From: Bradyrhizobium guangzhouense
GTDB taxonomy: Bacteria; Pseudomonadota; Alphaproteobacteria; Rhizobiales; Xanthobacteraceae
Direction of reading: 5' to 3'
DNA length: 64,000 nucleotides
Assembly (NCBI RefSeq): GCF_004114955.1
Contig: NZ_CP030053.1
Location: 2,232,001 to 2,296,000, forward strand
Positions 27,121 to 36,559 of the stretch are shown here, in pieces (within the stretch, counting starts at the first letter, position 1; each line of letters opens with the position of its first letter). A model generated the notes under the pieces. That model was not told the DNA's origin, made no database searches, and saw only the letters and a program-made list of their open reading frames with translations. The translations under genes were made by a program, and so were the position numbers.

Positions 27121-27297
27121 TCCCGGATTGTCTGCTTACAAATTGATCTTGCGCAGCTGCGTGATGCGCATTTCAATTCCAACGCAGGTCCATGATGGGC
27201 CACCGGATGAACCTCGTCCGCCGTCCATCGTCCCTTCTGCTGATCCCTGTCGGTTCACCCGGCATGGGTTTGCATTTTCGGGGGAGCGATCCGCCAC

Positions 27298-27618
27298 CTA
27301 CTGGCGCAATGATCCGATATAGGCCGCGAGGTCGGCGGCTTCGGTCCGGCTCAACGGAAAGTTCGGCATCTTCGGATGCGGGTCAAGAAGGAAGAATGCG
27401 AGCTTCTCGGGGTTAAAATCAGGCTTGCGCGCAACTGATGCGAAGGAGGGCACGTCGGCGCTGGCCTGCGCTTGGCTGCTTGTCACGAGATGGCAGCTTG
27501 CGCACCAGCGCCGGGCCAGGTCGGCCCCGTGACCGGCGTCGGCCGCCGGAGCAGGCGATATGCCCAAATTCGCGATTGTCGCTAGCGGAAGCCAAATTCG
27601 TCTCGCGAATGCGCGCAT
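27298..27618 (-). CDS. Periplasmic c-type cytochrome
   Basis: 106 aa with a signal peptide (LPLATIANLGISPAPA) and one haem-binding CASCH motif near residue 39. The distal axial Met is probably in KMPNFPLSR near residue 83. It is a small class I cytochrome c for periplasmic electron transfer. The gene is single, not linked to the SoxD gene at 37818. Partner enzyme unknown. Confidence 0.85.
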   Translation of the reverse strand: MRAFARRIWLPLATIANLGISPAPAADAGHGADLARRWCASCHLVTSSQAQASADVPSFASVARKPDFNPEKLAFFLLDPHPKMPNFPLSRTEAADLAAYIGSLRQ

Positions 27619-27654
27619 CTCATCACCTGCCTTGTTCGCTTGCGGACTGCACGC

Positions 27655-27831
27655 TCAGCCGCAACATGATCCCGGAAACTGCGAGAGGTCGATACGCGCG
27701 ATGATCGAGCGGAAGAGCTTGCGGGCCAAACGATAGAGATGGCGCATCGGTGCAGGCACTCTCGCCGGGAGAAGGCCGAGCCTCTCCATGTCGAGCCTCG
27801 TCGCTTCGAGCCCTTCAGGATGATGCAACAT
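27655..27831 (-). CDS. Possible small protein (58 aa)
   Basis: MLHHPEGLEATRLDMERLGL... RKLFRSIIARIDLSQFPGSC starts at ATG 27831 with GAGAGG upstream. It is helical, basic and shows coding-like composition, but there is no recognisable family. It lies 36 nt upstream of the cytochrome gene on the same strand and could be co-transcribed. Confidence 0.4.
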   Translation of the reverse strand: MLHHPEGLEATRLDMERLGLLPARVPAPMRHLYRLARKLFRSIIARIDLSQFPGSCCG

Positions 27832-27906
27832 GCGCCTCTCCGGTAACGTATGGCCATTTATCCCGGCCGGCATGGAGCTGCGTTGATCTGCCGCAAAGCG
27901 TCCCGG

Positions 27907-28737
27907 CTAATAGTCGCCGGGGTTCATGATCATCGGGGTGGTGGTATCGGCCGGCGCCAGCGCGCTGCTGGCGCTGTCCCGCAGGAAGCGGTCAAGTGTC
28001 GCCTGGATCTTCTCCTTGACCGAGTCGGGCCCGCGATCGCTCATCTCCGTGTGCTGCGCACCGGTATGGATGATGTCGATGCCGCGCGCCTTGGCCTCTT
28101 CCGGGGTCGGCAGCACGCCGGGGTCGGTCACGAAATGCGGGTCCTTGGAGCGGAACGATAGAATCTTCATGTGGTCGTTGAGAACGAAGGGCACCCTGAG
28201 ATTGTCGAGCGTAATCACCTTCGACACCAGTTCGGGATGTTGCTTTGCGACATACATGGAGACGTCACCGCCGTTGGAATGACCAACGAGCGTGATGTGG
28301 TCGTAGTCGGCATTCTGCTGCCGCCCCTTCAACGTGTTCAATACGTAGAGGATGTTGGCTTCGCAGCGGATATAGACTTCGCGCCGGCCGACATATTGCT
28401 GGCCGACACGGGTCATCAGGGGCGGATCGCTCGGCAGGTCCTGCTGAATGCTGGCGACGAGATAGCCGCGCGCCGCAAGCACGTTGGCGAGGAAGGAGTA
28501 TTCGGTTGCCTTGACCGTATTACCGTTGCTGATGATGGCGACCGGAAGCTTCCAGAGACCGAGATTGGCCTTGGTCTCGTAGTCGCGCCGCACCGCGATC
28601 TCGACCGAGATCGGCCGCTGACGCGAGGCGTCAAACAAGGACAACATCTCGTGGCGGATCGCGAATTTGCTGACGATAATATACTGGCCCGCCGCAAGGA
28701 CGCAGAGAAAAGCCAGAATTGCAAACACCCTCTTCAT
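27907..28737 (-). CDS. Alpha/beta-hydrolase, membrane-anchored or exported
   Basis: 276 aa from ATG 28737; an in-frame ATG 18 nt earlier is less likely. An N-terminal hydrophobic segment (RVFAILAFLCVLAAGQYIIV) precedes the hydrolase domain. The nucleophile elbow is GHSNGGD near residue 162; the likely acid and His lie in the C-terminal third (HTGAQHTEMSDRGP). Carboxylic-ester or lipid-like substrates are possible but cannot be specified. It appears monocistronic. Confidence 0.75.
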   Translation of the reverse strand: MKRVFAILAFLCVLAAGQYIIVSKFAIRHEMLSLFDASRQRPISVEIAVRRDYETKANLGLWKLPVAIISNGNTVKATEYSFLANVLAARGYLVASIQQDLPSDPPLMTRVGQQYVGRREVYIRCEANILYVLNTLKGRQQNADYDHITLVGHSNGGDVSMYVAKQHPELVSKVITLDNLRVPFVLNDHMKILSFRSKDPHFVTDPGVLPTPEEAKARGIDIIHTGAQHTEMSDRGPDSVKEKIQATLDRFLRDSASSALAPADTTTPMIMNPGDY

Positions 28738-28879
28738 GGGTTCCGTCTCAATCACTTTTCACTGAACATGGCTATTGGAAACGCCGGGATCGAGCGATCG
28801 TGACCAGATTGCCGGATTAAATTTAGGCAAGTTTGTGAGGAAGCCCGCGAAAAGGCCGTATCAAGGCAACGGCTAGCAG

Positions 28880-30676
28880 CTAAAGGCAGCCGTTTCTGCC
28901 GCGTTCGGGGCAGAGCCGGAACGCACTCGACAGGGTGAAAAGAAAGCGCGGGCTGCGGCGCTCATTGTCCGGTGCACGGTAGCTCAAGGGTACCGCGACG
29001 CCGACATCCGCCTGGAGATCCTGCGGCAGGAAGAACCGTACGCCTGCGCCCGCCGACGTCAGCGACAGGCCGTCGCTCAGCCGGTAGCCGTCGTTCCAGA
29101 CCGCACCGGCATCGCCGAACGCGTAGAGCTGGTAGCCGCTCCAGTAGCGGAAATTGAGCTTCTGGTCGAAGCGCACCTCAAGCGAGCCGGCAAGACCGTT
29201 GTCGCCGCTGATCTCGGCCGCGCCATAGCCGCGGCCGAAGGCTGCGCCGCCGAGATAGAATTGCTGCGAGGTGACCAGGGGACGTGAGGCGGTCTGGCTC
29301 GCCGCAGACAGCTTGAGCGACCATGCGTCGTTGAGAGTCTGGTAGCGCGTGAACCAGAAGTTCAGCACCGAGAAGTTCGAGGAGGCACCATCGCGTGACA
29401 ACAGATCGTCGTTGAAATGCGAGGCGCCGAAGACGTCAAGACCCTGGCGAAAAGTCATCGTCGCATAGTTGGTGCCGCCGAAGCCATCTTGCAGCCGGTA
29501 GTCGGCCGTGAGGCTCGCGGTTCTGATGTGGTCGTTGTACCAGGGGCCGTACAGATCGTGCTCCGACACATTGCTGAAGGTCGTCGCCGCAGTGAGGGTC
29601 AGCGTGGACGATTGGGATTGGAGCGGGATAATGCTGGCACGCAGCTCGAACGCCTCCGTCGTGGTGATGTCGCTGGCGAGGCGGCGCGCATCGCCAGGCC
29701 TGACTGCGCTGTACAGCACCGATCCACCGAGCCGAACGCCGTCCACGCCAACTGGAGCGTCGTAGGAGAGGCGCGAGAAACCGAGCTCGCGCGGGTCGTT
29801 GGCAATGGTCGACAGATTGACGGCGAGCGTGTCACCGGGCGTGAGGTAGGAGTTGAACGCTCCTGTCGCGTAGGTCTGCCACGGACCGACCGACGACGAC
29901 CCAAGATTGTCCAGCCCGAAAGAGGTGAAGACATGCCAGGTCTTCACATACACGGTGAGGCGGAAGCGTCCGGTCGTGCCGCCGATTTCTTCCAGCGCGG
30001 TGTCGGCGATGCGCACGCCCGGCCAGCCGTTGACGAGGTAGAGCTGGCGTTCGAGCGTTGCCAGGCGCGACGGCTGCTCGGCTAGGATCGGCCCGAGCAT
30101 CGGCCTCAGGCCGAACTGCTCGGCGCCATCGCCTTTCAGCTCGGCCTCGACGATCGAGCCTTCGATCACCTGGATCTGGACGCGGCCGCCGGCAATGTCC
30201 TGCGCGGGCACGATCGCTCGGCTCAGATGGAAACCCTGGGTGCGGTAGAGATCGCTGATCGCGCCGGCGATCGTCGCGAGGTCAGCTTGCGAGACCTGCT
30301 TGCCGAGATAGGTCTGGTAGACGGCGACAATGCGATCGTGGGGGATGGCGTGGGCGCCGGTGATCGTGATGTCGCGCAGTACGAATTGTGGCTTGGTATC
30401 CCCGGCGGGATTGCGCTGGCCGACCGAGGGTAGCTTCACCGGAGGCCGGCGGAGGGATTCCTGCTCAGTTTGGTTTTCAAAATATTTCTCCGGCTGACGC
30501 GGATCGAACCCCGGCTGGTTCGCCTGCTGCGCGAGTGCTGGGGAAATTCCCGCAAATGTGGGTCCTAGGAGCGCCAGAGCGGCAGCGAGATACCACCCCG
30601 CGGCTCCGAGCGTAGATCGTTCTCCGTAGTTTGACGGAGAAATCGCCTGGTTCCGGTTGGGATTCCGTAGCCGCAT
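28880..30676 (-). CDS. TpsB/ShlB-family outer-membrane transporter (two-partner secretion)
   Basis: 598 aa. After a signal region (about residues 25-50) comes a Pro/Gln-rich linker, then POTRA domains (FVLRDITITGAHAIPHDRIV, about residue 98; RVQIQVIEGSIVEAELKGDG, about residue 165), then a C-terminal beta-barrel with FYLGGAAFGRGYGAAEISGD and a final strand ending ASAFRLCPERGRNGCL-like. This is the FhaC/ShlB plan for exporting a large TpsA protein. No haemagglutination-domain TpsA gene is in the window. It is divergent, 130 bp apart, from a FecR-domain protein with a Gly/Asn-repeat tail, which may be a functional partner. Confidence 0.88.
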   Translation of the reverse strand: MRLRNPNRNQAISPSNYGERSTLGAAGWYLAAALALLGPTFAGISPALAQQANQPGFDPRQPEKYFENQTEQESLRRPPVKLPSVGQRNPAGDTKPQFVLRDITITGAHAIPHDRIVAVYQTYLGKQVSQADLATIAGAISDLYRTQGFHLSRAIVPAQDIAGGRVQIQVIEGSIVEAELKGDGAEQFGLRPMLGPILAEQPSRLATLERQLYLVNGWPGVRIADTALEEIGGTTGRFRLTVYVKTWHVFTSFGLDNLGSSSVGPWQTYATGAFNSYLTPGDTLAVNLSTIANDPRELGFSRLSYDAPVGVDGVRLGGSVLYSAVRPGDARRLASDITTTEAFELRASIIPLQSQSSTLTLTAATTFSNVSEHDLYGPWYNDHIRTASLTADYRLQDGFGGTNYATMTFRQGLDVFGASHFNDDLLSRDGASSNFSVLNFWFTRYQTLNDAWSLKLSAASQTASRPLVTSQQFYLGGAAFGRGYGAAEISGDNGLAGSLEVRFDQKLNFRYWSGYQLYAFGDAGAVWNDGYRLSDGLSLTSAGAGVRFFLPQDLQADVGVAVPLSYRAPDNERRSPRFLFTLSSAFRLCPERGRNGCL

Positions 30677-30806
30677 GATTTTTCATAATTTTTTATGGTC
30701 AATGATCGGTTAATGCGGTCCCCCGACTCCGGGACTCCCGCTAAGTCAATCTTGAGTGATTTCGGATAGGCCTCAGGCTGGCAGTAACTCTGGCTGAGGG
30801 TCGTTC

Positions 30807-32105
30807 ATGCTTGTCCGAATTGGAATGCGGTGCGCCGTGATGGCAGCGCTGGTCCTGGCAACGGTATCCGGTGCTTCCGCTGCTGATGACGGCGTCTGGT
30901 CGGTCAGCAAGTCATCGGGCGAGGTCTGGCTTGCGACGACCGGCGCGCAGCAGGTCTCGTTGAACCAGGAAGAGACTCTCAAGCCGGGCGACACCATCCG
31001 CACCGGCCGGAACGGGCGCGTGCTGCTGGTTCGCGGTGAGGAGACGATCCTGATCTCTCCCAACTCGGTCGTCGGCGTGCCGGCCGAGAAGAAGGAGGGT
31101 CTTTCGACCACCATCATCCAGCAGGCGGGCTCGATCCTGCTCGAGGTCGAGAAGCGCAACGTCAAGCATTTCGAGGTCGAGACGCCCTATCTCGCCGCCG
31201 TGGTCAAGGGAACGCATTTCAGCGTCACGGTGGGCGCAGGCAGCACCAAGGTCGGCGTGCTCCGCGGCCAGGTCGAAGTGTCCGATTTCAAGACCGGCCA
31301 GATCGCCCAGGTGATGCCCGGCCAGGTGGCGACCGCCTTCGCGAACGGCAAGTCCGGTCTCAACCTGAGCGGTTCCGGCACGCTCAATCCGATCGAGCAA
31401 GGCAAGCCGCGCGCATCGACAATCGAGCGCGTCCCCGTGCCGAAGTCGGGTCTGTCCGCGCCCCGCAATGCGTCGAACGGCCACGCCATCCATGCGCTTG
31501 GTACGATCAACAAGGGCATCAAGGTCGCCGGCGCGCCGACGCATTCGCATCAGCCGGCGGGAGCTCATGCTTCAAAGGCTGGCGTCGTGCACATCTCGAG
31601 CTCGCTCGGCGAGGTCAAGCTGAACTTCCACAAGGTTACGCACGGGCTCGCCCATAGCGCCGTCGCACCAGGACAGGTACGCAATGCGAACGCCAGCACC
31701 GACACGGTGTGGAGCGATGGCAAGTCGAACACGACGATCCCGACCGCCAACAGCTCGAGCGTCACAGCGGTCACCGTGAGCGGCAGTGGAGCCGCGGCCG
31801 GCGCCTCGTCGACGTCGTCAAGTGCAACAGCCACTGCTGCAACGAGTGCCGGGTCGACCAGCGATGCTGCGTCCGGCAATAGCGGAACGCCCAACGGCAA
31901 AAGCTCTGCTGGCAAAGAGAATGATGACAGAGCTGCCAGCAATAGTGCTGCCACCGGCAACGGCAAGGGCAACAACGGTAACGGCAACGGAAATGGCGGC
32001 GGCAACGGCAGCAATAGCAGTGGCAATAACGGCAACGGAAACGGCGCCGGTAACGGCAACGGGAATGGCAATGGCAATGGCAACGGAAATGGCCACCACA
32101 AGTAA
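30807..32105 (+). CDS. Secreted FecR-domain protein with Gly/Asn-repeat tail
   Basis: 432 aa. A signal peptide (MAALVLATVSGASA) is followed by a FecR domain, about residues 35-165 (LKPGDTIRTGRNGRVLLVRG, VKHFEVETPYLAAVVKGTHF). After a Ser/Thr/Ala-rich linker the last 60 residues are almost pure Gly-Asn repeats ending NGHHK. Here FecR is not attached to a membrane anti-sigma part, so it is more likely a periplasmic or surface structural domain. It is followed 59 nt later by a CHASE2 c-di-GMP enzyme gene, and is divergent from a TpsB gene. Adhesion or matrix function is an inference. Confidence 0.8.
   Translation: MLVRIGMRCAVMAALVLATVSGASAADDGVWSVSKSSGEVWLATTGAQQVSLNQEETLKPGDTIRTGRNGRVLLVRGEETILISPNSVVGVPAEKKEGLSTTIIQQAGSILLEVEKRNVKHFEVETPYLAAVVKGTHFSVTVGAGSTKVGVLRGQVEVSDFKTGQIAQVMPGQVATAFANGKSGLNLSGSGTLNPIEQGKPRASTIERVPVPKSGLSAPRNASNGHAIHALGTINKGIKVAGAPTHSHQPAGAHASKAGVVHISSSLGEVKLNFHKVTHGLAHSAVAPGQVRNANASTDTVWSDGKSNTTIPTANSSSVTAVTVSGSGAAAGASSTSSSATATAATSAGSTSDAASGNSGTPNGKSSAGKENDDRAASNSAATGNGKGNNGNGNGNGGGNGSNSSGNNGNGNGAGNGNGNGNGNGNGNGHHK
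31954..32094 (+). repeat. Tandem GGCAAC/GGCAAT hexamer tract inside the FecR gene
   Basis: About 140 bp of 6-bp units (GGC/GGT/GGA followed by AAC/AAT) encode the Gly-Asn tail. Synonymous third bases vary, so it is old enough to have drifted, but copy number could still change by slippage. Confidence 0.8.
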
Positions 32106-32164
32106 GGCGATTTCCTAGGGGCGATGGGGGCGCACCTGTCTGAGCGGGTGCGCGGGAGGATCGG

Positions 32165-34909
32165 GTGAAACGCTATCGGCCGCATATTCTTGTCGTGATC
32201 GCGCTGGCGCTCGTGCTGTCTACGGGATGGCACGGCGCGCTGCGTAACGTGCTCACCGATCTGCGCTTCGCCTGGCAGTCGCGTTCCGCCACCGGCAGCG
32301 TTGTCGTGGTGGCGATCGATGCTCCCTCTATCGATCAGATCGGTGTATGGCCCTGGCCGCGCAGCCTGCACGCCGACCTCCTGCACAGGCTCGAGGCCGC
32401 CGGCGCGCAGGATATCGCTTTCGACATCGATTTCAGCACGCCATCGGATCCAGCCTCCGACGAGGCGTTCCTCACCGCGCTTCGGACGGTCGGAGGCTCG
32501 ACGATCCTGCCGTCCTTCAAGCAGCCCACGCCAAATGGCGGCGCGGTTCACATCAATCGTCCCCTCAAGTCGTTCAGCAATCAGTCATGGCCGGCCGTCG
32601 TCAATGTCGCGGTTGAATCCGATGGGCTGGTTCGCCGCTATCCGGTCGGAGAGAAGCTCGGCGATGCGCAGATTCCGTCGATGGCGGTCGTCCTGGCCGG
32701 GCAGAACGTCGATCGTCGTCCGCCTTTCCTGATCGACTTCAGCATTCGGGCGGGATCTATTCCAATTGTTTCCTATGTCGACGTGCTGCGGGGTGACGCC
32801 GCAGCACTCGACAAGGTCAGGGACAAGAAGGTCATCGTCGGTGCCACGGCGCTCGAACTTGGCGACCGCTTCAGTGTCCCGAATGGCCACATCGTCGCGG
32901 GACCTGTGCTCCAGGCGTTGGCGGCAGAATCGGTCCTTCAGAACCGTATGCTGCGCTGGACGTCCGATGCCGGCATGATTGTCGGCCTTGCCGCGATCTG
33001 TCTGCTGATGATGTATTCATGGCGGCGTGTTGCGCCCGGTGCCCGCGTCGCGATCCTGGTTGCAGCCGGAGCCGGCATCGAGCTGACTGCGGCGCTTGTG
33101 CAGGAGCGTTGGCCGCTCGTCATCGACACGTCGCTCTTCCACATCGCGATTGTCGCCTACCTGACCGCCATAGCACTGGACGAGATCGACTTCCGCAGCC
33201 TGTTGGGACGCATCGCAGAAAGCCGATTTCACCGTATCGCGATGTCGCTCGGCGATGGTCTTGTCTGCACCGATGAACATCACCGCATCACGGTCTGGAA
33301 TCCCGGTGCAAGCGCGATATTCGGCTACATGCCGACCGAGATCATCGGTCGCCCGTTCGAAGCGCTTTGCGCGATTCCAGGCGAAGCCGGCGCGAAGGCC
33401 TTCGCCATCAGAGACGCTGCGCGCCAGGCGCTGCTGGTCCCAGGCGGTGCCGTGGTCGTCGAGTTCGAAGGACGACGCAAGAACGGCGAAACCTTCCCGG
33501 TCGAGGCGAGTTTCTCGGGTTGGCAGGGAGCGGACGGCTTTCAGTATGGCGCGATCTTGCGCGACATCTCGGTGCGCAAGCGCGAGGCCGAACGTGTCAG
33601 ATATCTTGCTGAACATGATGCGCTGACTGGGCTTGCCAATCGCAATACGCTGCACGCCGGCCTCGTCAGTCTGATGGCTGCCGCGGAGCGGCGGTCCTCC
33701 GAGGTCGCGTTGCTCGTGCTGGGGCTCGATGGCTTCCAGCAGATCAACGACATGCTCGGACACGCCGCCGGCGACCTCGTGCTGCAGGCGGTAGCCGAAC
33801 GCCTGCGGACCGAAGTCGGCAGCAAGGCGCTCGTCGCCAGGCTCAGCGGCGACGAATTTGCGATTGCGCTGGATTGCGCCGCTGTCGGCGAGCCTGTTGC
33901 CGCGTTCGCCGAGCGGATTGCGCGCGCATTCGATGCACCGCTCGCAACGGGGGCGCGCCAACACCGCGTCAGGATCAGCATGGGTGTTGCCGTCTACCCG
34001 GACAGTGGACAGAACGCGGACGATCTCCTTAGCAACGGCCATCTTGCGCTCACCAAGGCAAAGCTGACGCGGCGCGGAGGTCATGTGATCTTCGAGAGCG
34101 CGATCAGGCAGGAGCTGGAAAGCCGGCTGACGCTGGAGAGCGAACTCGCGCTTGCCGCGGATCGCGGCGAGTTCGAGCTGTTCTATCAGCCCCAGGTGCG
34201 CCTGATCGACGGCTGCCTGGTGGGTGCCGAAGCGTTGATCCGCTGGCGTCACCCGGTGCGTGGCTACGTTTCGCCGGGCGAGTTCATGCCCGTGGTCAAT
34301 ACCTCGGCGCTGTCCGAGCGGATCGCGAGTTGGGTGATGGAGACCGCCGGCCGGCAGGCGCGCGCGTGGGAATTGACGGGGAATGCGGTCCGCGTCGCAA
34401 TCAACCTCTCGCCATCGCAGCTCCACTCCGGCGACCTCGCGCATTCAGTTGCGGAGCTGCTGAGGACGACGGGACTTACTCCTTCGCTGCTTGAGATCGA
34501 AGTCACCGAGGACATCCTGCTGCACGACGAGGTCCGGGTGCTCGACATGTTCAAGCGCATCCAGCAACTTGGCGTGCGCATTCTGTTCGATGATTTCGGG
34601 ACGGGCTATGCAAGCCTGAGCTACCTGAAGAAATTTCCGCTCGACGGGCTGAAGATCGACCGCTCTTTTGTGACCGATCTGCTCGCCGATTCCGACGATG
34701 CCGCCATTGTCGGCTCGACTATCGGCCTCAGCAAGCAGCTTGGCCTGACTGTTGTAGCCGAAGGAATTGAGAATCGCGCGACGGCCGACTTCCTGGTCAG
34801 CATGGGATGCGAGGAAGGGCAGGGCTATTTCTTCGGTCGACCGATGCCGTCCGAGGCGTTCGAAAAGACATTCTTTGCGGCCGAGCTCGAAGCCGTCACC
34901 GCCGCCTGA
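32165..34909 (+). CDS. CHASE2-PAS-GGDEF-EAL c-di-GMP enzyme
   Basis: 914 aa from GTG 32165 with GGAGGA upstream. Order: one N-terminal membrane segment, a periplasmic CHASE2 sensor (about 30-265), three membrane segments (about 270-345), PAS (about 350-475), GGDEF (about 480-640) and EAL (about 655-900). The GGDEF signature reads RLSGDEF, so it is SGDEF and without an RxxD inhibitory site. The EAL side is intact (GAEALIRW, DDFGTGYASLSYLKKFPLDG LKIDRSFV). It could make or, more probably, degrade c-di-GMP in response to a periplasmic signal. Its gene follows the FecR gene, suggesting co-regulation of surface properties. Confidence 0.92.
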   Translation: MKRYRPHILVVIALALVLSTGWHGALRNVLTDLRFAWQSRSATGSVVVVAIDAPSIDQIGVWPWPRSLHADLLHRLEAAGAQDIAFDIDFSTPSDPASDEAFLTALRTVGGSTILPSFKQPTPNGGAVHINRPLKSFSNQSWPAVVNVAVESDGLVRRYPVGEKLGDAQIPSMAVVLAGQNVDRRPPFLIDFSIRAGSIPIVSYVDVLRGDAAALDKVRDKKVIVGATALELGDRFSVPNGHIVAGPVLQALAAESVLQNRMLRWTSDAGMIVGLAAICLLMMYSWRRVAPGARVAILVAAGAGIELTAALVQERWPLVIDTSLFHIAIVAYLTAIALDEIDFRSLLGRIAESRFHRIAMSLGDGLVCTDEHHRITVWNPGASAIFGYMPTEIIGRPFEALCAIPGEAGAKAFAIRDAARQALLVPGGAVVVEFEGRRKNGETFPVEASFSGWQGADGFQYGAILRDISVRKREAERVRYLAEHDALTGLANRNTLHAGLVSLMAAAERRSSEVALLVLGLDGFQQINDMLGHAAGDLVLQAVAERLRTEVGSKALVARLSGDEFAIALDCAAVGEPVAAFAERIARAFDAPLATGARQHRVRISMGVAVYPDSGQNADDLLSNGHLALTKAKLTRRGGHVIFESAIRQELESRLTLESELALAADRGEFELFYQPQVRLIDGCLVGAEALIRWRHPVRGYVSPGEFMPVVNTSALSERIASWVMETAGRQARAWELTGNAVRVAINLSPSQLHSGDLAHSVAELLRTTGLTPSLLEIEVTEDILLHDEVRVLDMFKRIQQLGVRILFDDFGTGYASLSYLKKFPLDGLKIDRSFVTDLLADSDDAAIVGSTIGLSKQLGLTVVAEGIENRATADFLVSMGCEEGQGYFFGRPMPSEAFEKTFFAAELEAVTAA

Positions 34910-34917
34910 ACGGCCGT

Positions 34918-35220
34918 TCAGCGCCGACGGGCGATCGCTACGCCAAAGAGGAACGCGACGAAGAGGCTGGCCAGAGGTGCCTCGCGCGTGATCGCCGCGA
35001 CTGTCGAAAGCGGGCGGCCCGGCTTTCGCGCTTCGTCGATCGCGTAGGTGAGGCGATCGACGGCGGCGCGCAATCCTCCTGCGACCTCACCGATGGTATG
35101 AGAGACGTCGGTAGCTGCGTCGATGGCGCGCTCGGCCATGCCGGGCTGATGATTGGGCTGCGGTATGTCCGTGCTCAAGCTCGCGACCTCCAGACCTGAC
35201 GGAAGGATTGAGGCCGGCAC
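34918..35220 (-). CDS. Small membrane-anchored hypothetical protein
   Basis: Up to 100 aa with a C-terminal membrane segment (APLASLFVAFLFGVAIARRR) behind an amphipathic helical region (TDVSHTIGEVAGGLRAAVDR). The layout is like ElaB/DUF883-type inner-membrane-anchored proteins. The start is uncertain: GTG 35220, or TTG 35178 which has the better ribosome site (GGAGG). It converges on the c-di-GMP gene and is divergent from arginase. Function unknown. Confidence 0.6.
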   Translation of the reverse strand: MPASILPSGLEVASLSTDIPQPNHQPGMAERAIDAATDVSHTIGEVAGGLRAAVDRLTYAIDEARKPGRPLSTVAAITREAPLASLFVAFLFGVAIARRR

Positions 35221-35307
35221 CTTTGGCTATCCGCGCGTGCGCTCGTTTTGAACAGCGGGCCCGAGGGCCTTTGGCTATCCGCGACAGGCGCCGTTTTGAA
35301 CGGCGGG
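35220..35307. repeat. Two-copy tandem direct repeat, 40-bp units at 48-bp period
   Basis: Units at 35220-35259 and 35268-35307. The first 16 bases (CCTTTGGCTATCCGCG) are identical, the next 8 differ, then CGTTTTGAAC is identical and CGGG is shared at the end. It sits in the divergent region upstream of arginase. The mix of conserved blocks and a variable core suggests a duplicated protein-binding site or a decaying repeat. Confidence 0.75.
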
Positions 35308-35422
35308 TGCCGGCCTTGCAGTGAAAATGCCGCGCGCGAGAATTTGTTCCGGCTTCCCCGTGAAACGACGGATGCGAATCTCTGTTAGGCTAGTGCAGCC
35401 TTACAGACCTCAGGAGATTGCC

Positions 35423-36400
35423 GTGACCGATCGAGCTATCGCGGATCGAGCCCGGCGCATCGCGTTGCTGGGCGCGCCCATCGACATGGGCGCCTCGCAG
35501 CGCGGCACCTTGATGGGCCCTGCCGCGCTGCGGACCGCCGGTCTTGCAACGCTGCTTGAGAGCCTGGATTTTGAAGTGGTCGATTATGGTGATCTGTCGG
35601 TGGCCGAGATCGGGGATCTCGCCGACAGGCCACCGGCAAAGGCCAATCACTACCGTGAGATCCAGCGCTGGACCCGCATCCTCAGCCGCCGCGGCTATGA
35701 GATCGCGCAAACCGGCGCATTGCCGATCTTCTTGGGAGGCGATCACACTTTGTCGATGGGGTCGGTCAACGCCATGGCGCGCCATTGGCGGGAGCACGGA
35801 CGCGAGCTGTTCGTGCTTTGGCTCGACGCGCATGCCGACTACAACACACCCGAGACGACGATTACCGCGAATATGCACGGCATGTCGGCCGCGTTCCTGT
35901 GCGGCGAGGCGGGCCTTGATGGCCTCCTGGGCGATGATCCACGTGCCCCGATCGATCCTGACAGACTCGATTTGTTCGGCGCACGTTCGATCGACAAGCT
36001 CGAAAAGGACCTGATGCGCGCGCGCCGGATCAGGGTCGTCGACATGCGCCAGATCGACGAGTTCGGCGTTGCGGTGCTGATCCGGCGCGTGATCGAGCGC
36101 GTCAAGGCTGACAACGGCGTGCTGCATGTCAGCTTCGATGTTGATTTTCTCGATCCCTGCGTGGCGCCGGGCGTGGGGACCACGGTGCCAGGAGGTGCGA
36201 CCTATCGTGAAGCGCATCTGATCATGGAGCTGCTGCATGATTCCGGAGTGGTGGGATCGGTCGACATCGTCGAGCTCAACCCGTTCCTGGATGAGCGTGG
36301 GCGCACCGCACGCACCGCGGTTGAACTGATTGGCAGCCTGTTCGGCCAGCAGATCACCGATCGGCCGACGCCCAGCAATGCGATCGCGCCGGGCGAGTGA
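35423..36400 (+). CDS. rocF: Arginase
   Basis: 325-aa manganese enzyme of the ureohydrolase family that splits arginine into ornithine and urea in the cytosol. All metal motifs are present: GGDHTLSMG, WLDAHADYNTP, NMHGM and SFDVDFLDPCVAPG, with VDIVELNPFLDERG near the end; this pattern is arginase rather than agmatinase. GTG 35423 follows CAGGAG at ideal spacing. No ornithine-processing gene is next to it. The divergent upstream region carries the tandem repeat at 35220-35307. Confidence 0.92.
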   Translation: MTDRAIADRARRIALLGAPIDMGASQRGTLMGPAALRTAGLATLLESLDFEVVDYGDLSVAEIGDLADRPPAKANHYREIQRWTRILSRRGYEIAQTGALPIFLGGDHTLSMGSVNAMARHWREHGRELFVLWLDAHADYNTPETTITANMHGMSAAFLCGEAGLDGLLGDDPRAPIDPDRLDLFGARSIDKLEKDLMRARRIRVVDMRQIDEFGVAVLIRRVIERVKADNGVLHVSFDVDFLDPCVAPGVGTTVPGGATYREAHLIMELLHDSGVVGSVDIVELNPFLDERGRTARTAVELIGSLFGQQITDRPTPSNAIAPGE

Positions 36401-36559
36401 CCTTCGGGCCGTTTGTGCATTGCACAGAATGGAACTGCAGTCACACCAGGTGAATTTAGAACAGTCTTGATCAAATCGCCTGTTTTTGAAATGCGCGCGA
36501 ATTGCAAATGCGCTTCGCGGAAGGTTTCATGCGGGTCCAGGTTCACGCGAGGGTCCGCT

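Noticed and set aside
35220..35307. Possible CRISPR array
   Set aside because: Only two units, imperfect, and the variable part is 8 bp; no cas genes are present.
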